A DNA stretch of 64,000 bases from Novosphingobium sp. PhB57. GTDB lineage: Bacteria; Pseudomonadota; Alphaproteobacteria; Sphingomonadales; Sphingomonadaceae. Of this stretch, positions 37,951-45,811 are shown piece by piece. The first letter of the stretch is position 1. Every line of letters starts with the position of its first letter. Where the stretch lies: positions 1 to 64,000 of the forward strand of contig NZ_SMBO01000012.1 in NCBI RefSeq assembly GCF_004342985.1. Reading direction: 5' to 3'. The position numbers were made by a program, and so were the translations under genes. A model generated the notes under the pieces. It saw nothing but the letters and a program-made list of their open reading frames with translations. It ran no database searches and had not been told where the DNA came from.

Positions 37951-39039
37951 TCAGGGGACCACGAAAGTCAGCTGCGGCCCTTCCTCGAGCAGGTAGTCGC
38001 CCGCAGGGAAAACCTCGCCATCGAGAATGAACGAGCCACCGATTTCCAGGTCTACCGCGCTGGCGCAGACGCGGTGGGTGCCGCGGCGTTCCAGGAACTT
38101 GCCGGAAAGGCCAAAGAGGATCGCCGGCAGCAGGGCCATGACCCAGCGCACCGGCCAGTCGATGACGCCCAGCTTCATCCCCGGGGCGACATCGCGGCCG
38201 AAGGGACGCGCGCCGAGCGGGAACTTCTCGAAAGTGGTGGCGACGACCATGAAGCGTTCGTCCGCACGGCCCGGCCCGTCATAGGGCAGGTCGCGGCCGG
38301 TGTGGCGATCGACCAGGCGCGTCGGGGTGCAGGCGCGCCACGGATTGCCGTCGCGGCCGAACAGCGACTGGATGATGCTCCAGAGGATGCTGAGGCCCAC
38401 GGCAAAGCTGTTGAAGGCGCCGCGGCGGTGCGCTTCCTGGCCGGCCTCGGTCGCCAGCGTGAATACGCCGGTGCCCAGGATAAAGCCCTGCATGCAGCCG
38501 CTGCTGCCGTCATTGGCGGAAATCCGCAAGGGACGGCGCGTGAGGGTATTGCCCTTGTGCGCGGCCGCCAGCGCCTCTGCCAGCGACCAGTGGGTCGGCA
38601 GGCCCAGGTCTACGCCCAGCGCGTTCGTCTTGCCCTTGGGCAGGATTATGAACGTGGGCCATTCGTCACCGAAGATGTCCGCGCCGCACGTCAGCACATC
38701 GCGAACGGTGCCATCGCCGCCGTCGACCACGAGATAGTCCACACCGCGACGGGCAAAGCCGTCAAGCACGCTGTAGAGTTCCGAGCGGGTGCGCGGGGTC
38801 TCGGTCAGGATGTTGGAGCAATCCTCCATCTCTGCCGCCCGGCCCTTGTTCCGGTGGCTACGAGGATTGCGAATGATGCCAACGAGAGGAACGGCGCGCC
38901 CACGACGCGCCACACGCGCAGGACCAGTGGCCTTGCGCTTGCCGTGCTCACCGAAGGTCGGCAGCGTTTCGAATTCGTAAATGGTTCCGTACACGGACCC
39001 TATGTAGGGATGCCGCAGACGAAAATCATCAGGAAACAT
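37951..39039 (-). CDS. lipid kinase (diacylglycerol/ceramide kinase catalytic domain)
   Basis: 362 residues. DAGK catalytic domain with the nucleotide-binding VVDGGDGTVRDVL (GGDGT at 107-111), upstream IIRNPRSHRN, and ILPKGKTNALG; the C-terminal beta domain is present with GGSFILDGEVFPAGDY. It would phosphorylate a lipid with a free hydroxyl such as diacylglycerol or ceramide. The related gene CpgB of Caulobacter is a ceramide kinase of a bacterial type. First of a three-gene minus-strand unit; divergent from the CDP-alcohol phosphatidyltransferase gene with under 130 bases between. Confidence 0.87.
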   Translation of the reverse strand: MFPDDFRLRHPYIGSVYGTIYEFETLPTFGEHGKRKATGPARVARRGRAVPLVGIIRNPRSHRNKGRAAEMEDCSNILTETPRTRSELYSVLDGFARRGVDYLVVDGGDGTVRDVLTCGADIFGDEWPTFIILPKGKTNALGVDLGLPTHWSLAEALAAAHKGNTLTRRPLRISANDGSSGCMQGFILGTGVFTLATEAGQEAHRRGAFNSFAVGLSILWSIIQSLFGRDGNPWRACTPTRLVDRHTGRDLPYDGPGRADERFMVVATTFEKFPLGARPFGRDVAPGMKLGVIDWPVRWVMALLPAILFGLSGKFLERRGTHRVCASAVDLEIGGSFILDGEVFPAGDYLLEEGPQLTFVVP

Positions 39040-39165
39040 TCACTGACACATTAAGGTTACAGTTGTATGGCGTTTTTACGCCACTTGCAAGACCGGCAAA
39101 ATCTGCCGCGTTTTCCGCAAGCCCCGCCGTTGCGTCACTCGGTTCCACGGATTACGGCCGAAAAC
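39040..39165. promoter_or_regulatory. divergent promoter region of lipid kinase and CDP-alcohol transferase genes
   Basis: Short intergenic stretch that must hold both promoters. It contains the perfect inverted repeat TGGCG-TTTTTA-CGCCA (39068-39083), which might be an operator. Note that an in-frame ATG for the transferase lies at 39067, inside it. Confidence 0.4.
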
Positions 39166-40302
39166 ATGGTCACTCAGGACACTCCCCCCCACGCCGCAAC
39201 CATCGGCGCGAACCCCGTCCAGCTCTGGGGTTTGACGATGGCCCAGCGCGTTGCACGCATCGCCCGGGCGAACGGCGCCTCCTTCGGCAAGGACGCCTCG
39301 TCCGGCCCTTCCATCCTGTCCAATGCCGCCTTTGCATGGGATCCGGCCTGGTTCAAATACGTCACAGCGCGGCCCGGCATGGTCCTGACGCTGGGCGGCA
39401 TCCCCGCCCTGGCGCATGCGGCCGACGCCGGCCAGGCCGCGCGAATCACCGCCGCGATGGCCGCCGGAACGCCGCTCGCCGATACGGCGGGCCTCGATAT
39501 CGTGACTTACGAAAGCGGGCCCACCATCGAGAACAAGACGCTCCGCAAGCGCGAGACGCCGTTCCTCATGGCGCTCACGCCCGAGACCGTCCGCACCATC
39601 GAGCGTGCCAGCTACTTCGGCGCCTACAAGGGCGTGACCGATGTGCTGACCAAGTACCTCTGGCCCGAATGGGCGCTGGTGCTGACGCGAATCTGCGCGA
39701 AATTGCACATCACCCCGAACATGGTGACGGCGGTGGGCGCGGCCTTCTGCGTGCTGGCCACGGTGCTCTTCGCTTACGGGCACTACTGGCTGGGCATGGC
39801 GCTGGGACTGGTGTTCATGGTGCTCGATACCGTGGACGGCAAGCTGGCGCGCTGCACAATCACGTCCTCGGAATGGGGCAATGTGGCCGACCACGGCATG
39901 GACCTCGTCCATCCGCCGTTCTGGTGGTGGTTCTGGGCGACGGGCCTGGCGACCTGGGGCCTGGCTTACGATGACGCGACGTTCTGGTGGGTGCAGGGCG
40001 CGATCCAGGGCGGCTACGTGGTGCAGCGCCTGATCGAGGGCGTGTTCATGCGTCAGAACGGCCTCATGCACATCCACGTATGGCGCAAGTTCGATAGCCA
40101 GTTCCGCCTGATTACCGCGCGCCGCAACCCGAACATGGTCATCCTGTTCGTGGCGATGCTGTTCGCGCGTCCCGACATCGGCCTGATCGCGGTGGCCTGG
40201 TGGACGGCGATTTCCTGCCTCATCCATGCCGTGCGGCTGGTCCAGGCATGGATCGTGCGGGCGCGAGGCGGTACGATCACCTCCTGGCTCTCGGACGCCT
40301 GA
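39166..40302 (+). CDS. CDP-alcohol phosphatidyltransferase with N-terminal extension
   Basis: 378 residues. The full CAP motif, D(x2)DG(x2)AR(x8)G(x3)D(x3)D, reads DTVDGKLARCTITSSEWG plus NVADHGMD at 221-246, so this is an active phosphotransferase that moves a phosphoalcohol from CDP to an acceptor in the membrane. About six helices follow. The first ~165 residues are not part of the family core; MVLTLGGIPALAHA and LTPETVRTIERASYFGAYKG resemble the NTP-transferase/transferase fusions that make inositol phospholipids. ATG 39166 preferred over 39067, whose 33 extra residues look like non-coding sequence. Confidence 0.87.
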   Translation: MVTQDTPPHAATIGANPVQLWGLTMAQRVARIARANGASFGKDASSGPSILSNAAFAWDPAWFKYVTARPGMVLTLGGIPALAHAADAGQAARITAAMAAGTPLADTAGLDIVTYESGPTIENKTLRKRETPFLMALTPETVRTIERASYFGAYKGVTDVLTKYLWPEWALVLTRICAKLHITPNMVTAVGAAFCVLATVLFAYGHYWLGMALGLVFMVLDTVDGKLARCTITSSEWGNVADHGMDLVHPPFWWWFWATGLATWGLAYDDATFWWVQGAIQGGYVVQRLIEGVFMRQNGLMHIHVWRKFDSQFRLITARRNPNMVILFVAMLFARPDIGLIAVAWWTAISCLIHAVRLVQAWIVRARGGTITSWLSDA

Positions 40303-40315
40303 AGAAGGAACCGCC

Positions 40316-40771
40316 ATGAACGCGATGCAGGGCAATGTCGCAGCCAATGCGACGATGGAAAAGTTCGGCTACCCGCATACCCTCGTCGCGGAATTCGCGC
40401 ATTGGGTGGTGCTGGCCCGTCCGGCGCAGCCGACGCTGGGATCGTTGGTGCTGGCGGCGAAATCCGATGCCACCGCCTTTGGGGATCTTCCGGGAGAGGC
40501 GCATGCCGAACTCAAGGTCGCCACGGCCGCGATCGAAGCGGCCCTGCGGGAGGGGGTCGGCTATGCCCGGCTCAACTATCTCATGCTGATGATGGTGGAT
40601 CCCCATGTCCACTTCCACGTCATCCCCCGCTACGAAGGCGCGCGCGAGTGGCAGGGCCGCGAGTTCGTGGACTGCGGCTGGCCGAAAGTGCCCGATCTCG
40701 GCCATGCCGTGGCGCTGGAGGGGGATGACCTTTCAGCGCTCGTGGACTGGCTGAAGGGGCACTTCGGCTGA
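40316..40771 (+). CDS. HIT-family nucleotide hydrolase/transferase
   Basis: 151 residues of the histidine triad superfamily; the active-site motif HVHFH (97-101) follows VDP and precedes VIPRY. HIT proteins split or exchange nucleotidyl groups such as AMP or CMP. AAGAAGGA precedes the ATG, 13 bases after the transferase stop, so both are one operon. A role in recycling CMP or CDP-linked headgroup donors is inference from position. Confidence 0.9.
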   Translation: MNAMQGNVAANATMEKFGYPHTLVAEFAHWVVLARPAQPTLGSLVLAAKSDATAFGDLPGEAHAELKVATAAIEAALREGVGYARLNYLMLMMVDPHVHFHVIPRYEGAREWQGREFVDCGWPKVPDLGHAVALEGDDLSALVDWLKGHFG

Positions 40772-40784
40772 TCGACCGCAAAGC

Positions 40785-40811
40785 ATCGTCCCGGACATGA
40801 TCCGGGACGAT
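40785..40811. terminator. bidirectional hairpin terminator
   Basis: ATCGTCCCGGA and TCCGGGACGAT form a perfect 11-bp stem with loop CATGA between the converging HIT and NTP-transferase genes; AAAA follows on the plus strand and TTTG on the minus. Confidence 0.7.
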
Positions 40812-40824
40812 CAAAACCCTCGGC

Positions 40825-41580
40825 TCACCAGGTATCGGTGAGCTTCGTGGCGATTTCGATGTCGTTGAGGAAATCGACTTCGGCCCAGTCGAGGCCCTCG
40901 ATGGAGACGGTGCCGACCTTGCCGGTGGGCGCGATCGAATCGATCACCTTGAGATACCAGTGCTGGACGCCTTCGGGCGTGCGCATGGCCTGGCGCACGG
41001 TCTCGCGGAACAGGTCCGCCCCTTCGCCGCGGAAGGCGAGGAAGCCGATCGATTCGGAGTTGGACTGCCGGGCCGTCAGCGTCTTGCCGATATGCACGAG
41101 CCGGCCGTCCCCCTCGCGCTCCACTTTCATGTCGTCGCTGTCGTAGCCCTCGGCTTTCACGTCGACGGTGACGGTGATCGGCCAGGGCTTGCCGTTCGGA
41201 TCGGTTGCGCCCTGCTGGACCTTGTTCACGATTTCCTCCGAAACGAGGGTATCGCCGTTCAGGATCAGGAAGTCGCCGCGCATGGCCTCGCGCGCGATCC
41301 AGCAGGAGCCGAGGTTGTCGGCCACCTTGAAGAAGGGGTTGAAACGAACCGTCACTTCCACGCGCGGATCGTCGATGCGGTTCAGATGCTCTTCCAGCAT
41401 GTCGGTCATGAAGCCGGTGACGACGTCGATCCGCTTCACCCCGCCGCGCGCGAGCATTTCGATCTGCCATTCGATCAGCGACTTGCCGGTAAAGTCGATC
41501 ATGCACTTGGGCCGCTCGGCGGTGAGGGGGAGCAGGCGCGAGCCCTGGCCGGCGCTGAGGAGGATGGCGTGTTCGATCAT
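40825..41580 (-). CDS. LicC-like nucleotidyltransferase (putative phosphoalcohol cytidylyltransferase)
   Basis: 251 residues. SAGQGSRLLPLTAERPKCM (9-27) is the sugar-phosphate/phosphocholine nucleotidyltransferase signature, followed by NPFFKVADNLGSCWIAREAM (80-99) and ILNGDTLVS (metal Asp). The FFKVADNLGS block is typical of LicC-type enzymes that form CDP-linked phosphoalcohols. The phosphoglycerate cytidylyltransferase CpgD of Caulobacter is of this general type, so CDP-glycerate or CDP-choline-like donors are candidates. ATG 41580 clear. Convergent with HIT gene. Confidence 0.88.
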   Translation of the reverse strand: MIEHAILLSAGQGSRLLPLTAERPKCMIDFTGKSLIEWQIEMLARGGVKRIDVVTGFMTDMLEEHLNRIDDPRVEVTVRFNPFFKVADNLGSCWIAREAMRGDFLILNGDTLVSEEIVNKVQQGATDPNGKPWPITVTVDVKAEGYDSDDMKVEREGDGRLVHIGKTLTARQSNSESIGFLAFRGEGADLFRETVRQAMRTPEGVQHWYLKVIDSIAPTGKVGTVSIEGLDWAEVDFLNDIEIATKLTDTW

Positions 41581-41760
41581 GGATTTTCGCGCTTCGTCAA
41601 AGGGGGGAGATGCCCCGCATCTAGGGATTGCCGGCCAAAAGGAAAAGATGCGGCGGGAAAGGCTTGAGCCGGGGTCGCGGGTATTAATTCATTCAGCATG
41701 GGGACATCCCTGATCGGCACAGCTTGCAAGTCCCTTCCCCCTCGTTCACATGCAGCCGCG

Positions 41761-43140
41761 ATGTCCGCCAAATTTCACCGCCGTGAGAGCAAATCTCCGC
41801 TAGGGCGGATACTCCAGAACACTGCCTGGCTGCTGGGCGGCAAAGGTTTCGGCGCCGTTTGCGGCATTGCCTACCTCGCCATCCAGACCCGTTCGCTGGG
41901 CCTCAAGGATTTCGGCCACTTTTCGCTGATCTTCGGAACGGCGCAGGCGCTGATCGCGCTGGCCAGCTTCCAGACCTGGCGCGTCGTGGTGCGCTACGGC
42001 AGCGAGCACGTCCATGAAAAGGACTGGGGCAAGCTGGGCCGCCTGGGCATGCTCTGCGGCCTGCTGGATGCCGTGGGCGCGATCATCGGCTGCGGGCTGG
42101 CGGCGGTCCTGATCTACGGCTTCGCCCATATGCTGGAGCTGAACCCGCATTTCATCGACGTGGCCTTCTGGTTCTGCGTGGGTTCGCTCTGGGCGCTGGT
42201 CTCCGCGCCTACCGGCATCGTCCGCGCGCTCAACCGCTTCGACATGGCCGTCTATGTAGAGGCGATCGTGCCCAGCGGCCGGCTGGCGGCGTCGCTCGTC
42301 ATCTGGATGACCGGCCCCAGCGTCGGCCGGTTCCTGTTCGCCTGGGCCGCGATCGATATTCTCGAAGCGCTGCTTTACTGGATCATGGCGCGCCGGCTCT
42401 GCCCGGAGGCCGTGAACCTTTCGAACTTGCGCAACTGGCGCAAGGCGATCGACGAGAATCCCGGCGTCACGCGCTTCTTCATGCAGACTTACGTTGCGTC
42501 CACGCTGGATGCGGCGATGAAGAACGGCCCGCTGCTGATCGTCGGCGCCTGGGTCGGCACCAAGGCGGCGGGTCTCTATCGCCTCGCCTCGCAGCTGTCG
42601 CAGGCGCTGAGCAAGCTGTCCTCGCTGCTGACGCGCTCGGTCTATGCCGAAGTGGCGCGCGCGCGCGTCTCCTCGGCCGCGGCGGAGTTCCGCAAGCTGG
42701 CGCTCCAGACCAGCAAGATCGCCGGCCTGGCCGGGATCGTGGTGGTCACGGTGGCGGTGCTGCTGGGCAAGCAGATGCTGGAAGTGATCGGCGGCGACGA
42801 TTTCGAACAGGGCGCCGCGATCCTCGTGCCCCTGACGCTGGCGGCCAGTTTCGACCTTGCCAGTGTCGCCTTCGAACCGGTGCTCCATGCCACCGGCCGG
42901 GCGCGGCATTCGCTGGTGGCCCGCCTGATCGCGCTGATCGGCCTGGCCGTGGGGCTGGTGTTCCTGCTTCCCGTGGGGCCCAGCGGTGCGGCCTGGGCGG
43001 TCGCGGTGGGCGGCGCCGTGTCCTACATCGTCATGGGCCTTATGGCCTGGCGCACGCTCCAGCAGATCGACCGGAACGAGATCAGCATCATGCCCGATCC
43101 CGAGGGCGATCTGCCCGTGGCCGATTCGGCCGTGACCTGA
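41761..43140 (+). CDS. polysaccharide-type flippase (MOP/MATE superfamily)
   Basis: 459 residues, about 12-14 transmembrane helices: SPLGRILQNTAWLLGGKGFG, then long hydrophobic segments to VVVTVAVLLGKQMLEVIGGDD and beyond, resembling Wzx-like oligosaccharide flippases. Could flip a lipid-linked sugar or lipid headgroup across the inner membrane. I prefer ATG 41761 over the upstream 41698, whose 21 extra residues (MGTSLIGTACKSLPPRS...) look non-conserved; neither has a clear ribosome binding site. Divergent from the nucleotidyltransferase. Confidence 0.85.
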   Translation: MSAKFHRRESKSPLGRILQNTAWLLGGKGFGAVCGIAYLAIQTRSLGLKDFGHFSLIFGTAQALIALASFQTWRVVVRYGSEHVHEKDWGKLGRLGMLCGLLDAVGAIIGCGLAAVLIYGFAHMLELNPHFIDVAFWFCVGSLWALVSAPTGIVRALNRFDMAVYVEAIVPSGRLAASLVIWMTGPSVGRFLFAWAAIDILEALLYWIMARRLCPEAVNLSNLRNWRKAIDENPGVTRFFMQTYVASTLDAAMKNGPLLIVGAWVGTKAAGLYRLASQLSQALSKLSSLLTRSVYAEVARARVSSAAAEFRKLALQTSKIAGLAGIVVVTVAVLLGKQMLEVIGGDDFEQGAAILVPLTLAASFDLASVAFEPVLHATGRARHSLVARLIALIGLAVGLVFLLPVGPSGAAWAVAVGGAVSYIVMGLMAWRTLQQIDRNEISIMPDPEGDLPVADSAVT

Positions 43141-43177
43141 CGCTCGACAGGCGCGGCTGGAGGGGTATCATGCCCCG

Positions 43178-44401
43178 ATGCTCTCTACCGCGAACACTCT
43201 GGCCAAGGAGGCTGCGGGCCTCGCCGATCGCATCGTCGCGCTGCGCCGCGCCATTCACGCCGAACCCGAGATCGGGCTGCACAACCCCAGGACGCGCGAC
43301 AAGATCCGCGCGGCGCTGGCCCATCTCCCGCTCGAATGGCGCGAGGGACCCTCGACCACGGGCCTCGTCGCCACGCTGAAGGGCGGCGCGGGAAGCGGCG
43401 GCTGTGTGCTCCTGCGCGGCGATACCGATGCCTTGCCCATGCCCGAGGAAACCGGGCTGGACTTCGCCTCGACCGTGCCCGGCGTCATGCATGCCTGCGG
43501 GCACGACACTCATGTCGCCATGCTGGCGGGGGCGGCGGAAATCCTGGCCGCCCGCGCGGAAAGCCTGCCCGGCGAAGTGCGCTTCATGTTCCAGCCGGGG
43601 GAGGAAGGCCATCACGGCGCCCGCTTCATGCTGGAAGATGGGCTGCTGGGCGGCGAGGGGCAGGACCGGGCTCTGCCCGATGCCGCCTTCGCGCTCCACA
43701 TCATGCCCAATGCCCCGCATGGCGTCATCGGCGGGCGCGCCGGACCGCTGATGGCGGCGGCCGACGAATTGCGCATCACCGTTACCGGGCGCGGCGGCCA
43801 TGCCTCGATGCCGCACGACACGGCGGACCCCGTGCCCGTCGCCTGCGAAGTGGTCTCGGCGATCCAGACCATGGTGGCGCGGCGTTTCAGCGTGTTCGAT
43901 CCGGTGGTGGTGACGATCGCCCGCATCGAGGCGGGCAGCGCCCACAACGTCATTCCCGACATCGCGCGGCTGACCGGCACGATGCGCACGCTCTCGCGTG
44001 AGAATCGCGCGCGGCTGAAGGACGAACTGCCGCGGCTGGTCGCGGGAATCGCCGGGGCGCATGGGCTGACCGGCGGCACGACGATCCTTGACGGCTTCCC
44101 GGTGACGATCTGCGATCCGCGCGCGGTGGCCCTGGGAGAGGCCGTGGCCCGGGACCTGTTCGGCAGCGAGGCGTTCCGGCGCCTGCCCGATCCGATCATG
44201 GGCGCGGAGGACTTCGCCTATGTGCTTGAAAAGGTGCCGGGCGCGATGTTCTTCCTGGGCGTTGCCCCGGAAGGCGCGGACTGGAAGCACTGCTGCGGCA
44301 TCCATTCCACCCGCATGATGGTGGACGAAAGCGCCCTCCCGCGCGGTTCGGCCTTCCTGGCCGGCCTCGCGCAGGACTGGCTCGCGCGCGGCTTCAGCTA
44401 A
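43178..44401 (+). CDS. M20-family amidohydrolase (hippurate/N-acyl amino acid hydrolase type)
   Basis: 407 residues, zinc-dependent deacylase of the ArgE/DapE/hippurate hydrolase family. LRGDTDALPMPEETGLDFAS, HACGHDTHVAML, FMFQPGEEGHHGARF and GRGGHASMPHDTADPV carry the metal ligands and dimerisation-domain histidine. Splits N-acyl or N-benzoyl amino acids. Located 37 bases after the flippase gene; a small hairpin GGGGTATCATGCCCC precedes the ATG, which has GGAGGGG. Confidence 0.92.
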   Translation: MLSTANTLAKEAAGLADRIVALRRAIHAEPEIGLHNPRTRDKIRAALAHLPLEWREGPSTTGLVATLKGGAGSGGCVLLRGDTDALPMPEETGLDFASTVPGVMHACGHDTHVAMLAGAAEILAARAESLPGEVRFMFQPGEEGHHGARFMLEDGLLGGEGQDRALPDAAFALHIMPNAPHGVIGGRAGPLMAAADELRITVTGRGGHASMPHDTADPVPVACEVVSAIQTMVARRFSVFDPVVVTIARIEAGSAHNVIPDIARLTGTMRTLSRENRARLKDELPRLVAGIAGAHGLTGGTTILDGFPVTICDPRAVALGEAVARDLFGSEAFRRLPDPIMGAEDFAYVLEKVPGAMFFLGVAPEGADWKHCCGIHSTRMMVDESALPRGSAFLAGLAQDWLARGFS

Positions 44402-44462
44402 GGCAGACGAGGCTCCTCGGCCGAGGCAGACGACGCCTTCGCCGAGGCATGCGCTCGGAGAA
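44402..44462. repeat. short degenerate repeats between M20 and GNAT genes
   Basis: GAGGCAGACGA occurs at about 44424 with a near copy (AAGGCAGACGA) at 44401, and related CCGAGGCA units follow in the gap. Function unknown. Confidence 0.35.
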
Positions 44463-44759
44463 TCAGGCCTTCACGTCTTCCCATTCGGGATGCCGCCGGA
44501 AGGCCGCGACCACGTAGCTGCACAAAGGGGCGATCTTGAAGTGGTTCTCCCGCGCGTCGGCGACCATCGCCTCGACCAGCCGTGCCGCCACGCCGCGATT
44601 GCCGATTTCCGAAGGAACGAAGGTGTGGTCGGCATAGTGGACGCCGTCGCGAGTCTGCCAGGTCAGCTGGCCGGTGGCGTCGCTGTCCGCAAGGTGCGCC
44701 TGGTATTCGCCGCCGGTTGCGGTCTCGTGCTTGGTGATGGTGACGCCTACCATGGACAT
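44463..44759 (-). CDS. GNAT-type N-acetyltransferase, small (YjdJ-like)
   Basis: 98 residues of the short GCN5-related acetyltransferase family. VPSEIGNRGVAARLVEAMVA is the acetyl-CoA pyrophosphate-binding loop; YVVAAFRRHPEWED ends the domain. Substrate unknown. A second ATG at 44753 in-frame would shorten it by two residues. Confidence 0.85.
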   Translation of the reverse strand: MSMVGVTITKHETATGGEYQAHLADSDATGQLTWQTRDGVHYADHTFVPSEIGNRGVAARLVEAMVADARENHFKIAPLCSYVVAAFRRHPEWEDVKA

Positions 44760-44815
44760 GTCTCCTGAAAAGGTCCGCTTGACGGCGCGTGCGTCCGCTT
44801 ACAGGGCATATGGTC

Positions 44816-45811
44816 ATGAAATTCCTCTCCGACAACGCCGCAAGGGTCCACCCGAAGGTCTGGAAAGCCATGATGGCGGCAGACGCTCCCGATTCGCCTT
44901 ACGACGGCGATGGGCTGAGCCAGGAGCTGGACGCGCGCTTTTCCGCGCTGTTCGGGCGTGACTGCGCGGCGCTCTGGGTGGCGACGGGAACGGCGGCGAA
45001 CTGCCTGGCGCTCTCCGCCATGGTTGAGCCGCACGGCGCGGTGATCTGCCACCGCGAGGCCCATATCGAGATGGACGAGGGCGGCGCGCCCGGCTTCTAT
45101 CTCCACGGCGCCAAGCTGCTGCTGGCCGGCGGAGAGGGCGCCAAGATCGCGCCCGATGCCATCGCCGAAGTGATCGACCCGATTCGCGACGGCGTGCACC
45201 AGGTGCAGCCCCATGCGATCTCGATCACCCAGGCCAGCGAATATGGCCGCGTCTACCGGCCGGACGAACTGGCGGCCCTTGCCGATTTCGCACGCGATCG
45301 AGGGCTGGGCCTGCACATGGACGGCGCCCGCTTCGCCAATGCCGCGGCGTTTCTCGGCGGCAGCGCGGAGACGACGGCGGGCGGCGTGGATGCGCTCAGC
45401 TTCGGCATGGTGAAGAACGGCGCCATGAGCGCGGAGGCTATCGTGTTCTTCGATCGCTCCATGGCGGAGAAAGTGCGCTTCCGCCGCAAGCGGGCAGGGC
45501 ACCTGCAATCGAAGGGCCGCTATCTGGCGGCGCAGATCCTGGCCATGCTGGAAAGCGACCTCTGGCTGGACAATGCCCTCGCGGCCAATGCGGCTGCCGC
45601 CGAGATCGCCGTCGCCGCCGGGGCCCGCCTGCTGCATCCGGTGGAAGCCAACGAGATATTCCTGACGTCCACCGCGGCGGAGCGGCTGGCGCTGCGCGAA
45701 CAGGGCTTCGCGTTCTACGACTGGGGCGATCACGCCGCCCGCCTCGTCACTGCCTGGGATTCGCGCGAAGACCATGTCGCGGCCCTCGCCCAAGCGATTG
45801 CCGGGCTGTGA
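44816..45811 (+). CDS. ltaE: low-specificity L-threonine aldolase
   Basis: 331 residues. PLP enzyme splitting threonine (and allo-threonine) to glycine and acetaldehyde. Lys200 in SFGMVKNGAMS is the PLP lysine; LHMDGARFANA holds the Asp that contacts the ring nitrogen, and TGTAANCLALSAM the phosphate-binding loop. Start ATG at 44816. GTGA overlap with the following transporter. Confidence 0.9.
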   Translation: MKFLSDNAARVHPKVWKAMMAADAPDSPYDGDGLSQELDARFSALFGRDCAALWVATGTAANCLALSAMVEPHGAVICHREAHIEMDEGGAPGFYLHGAKLLLAGGEGAKIAPDAIAEVIDPIRDGVHQVQPHAISITQASEYGRVYRPDELAALADFARDRGLGLHMDGARFANAAAFLGGSAETTAGGVDALSFGMVKNGAMSAEAIVFFDRSMAEKVRFRRKRAGHLQSKGRYLAAQILAMLESDLWLDNALAANAAAAEIAVAAGARLLHPVEANEIFLTSTAAERLALREQGFAFYDWGDHAARLVTAWDSREDHVAALAQAIAGL

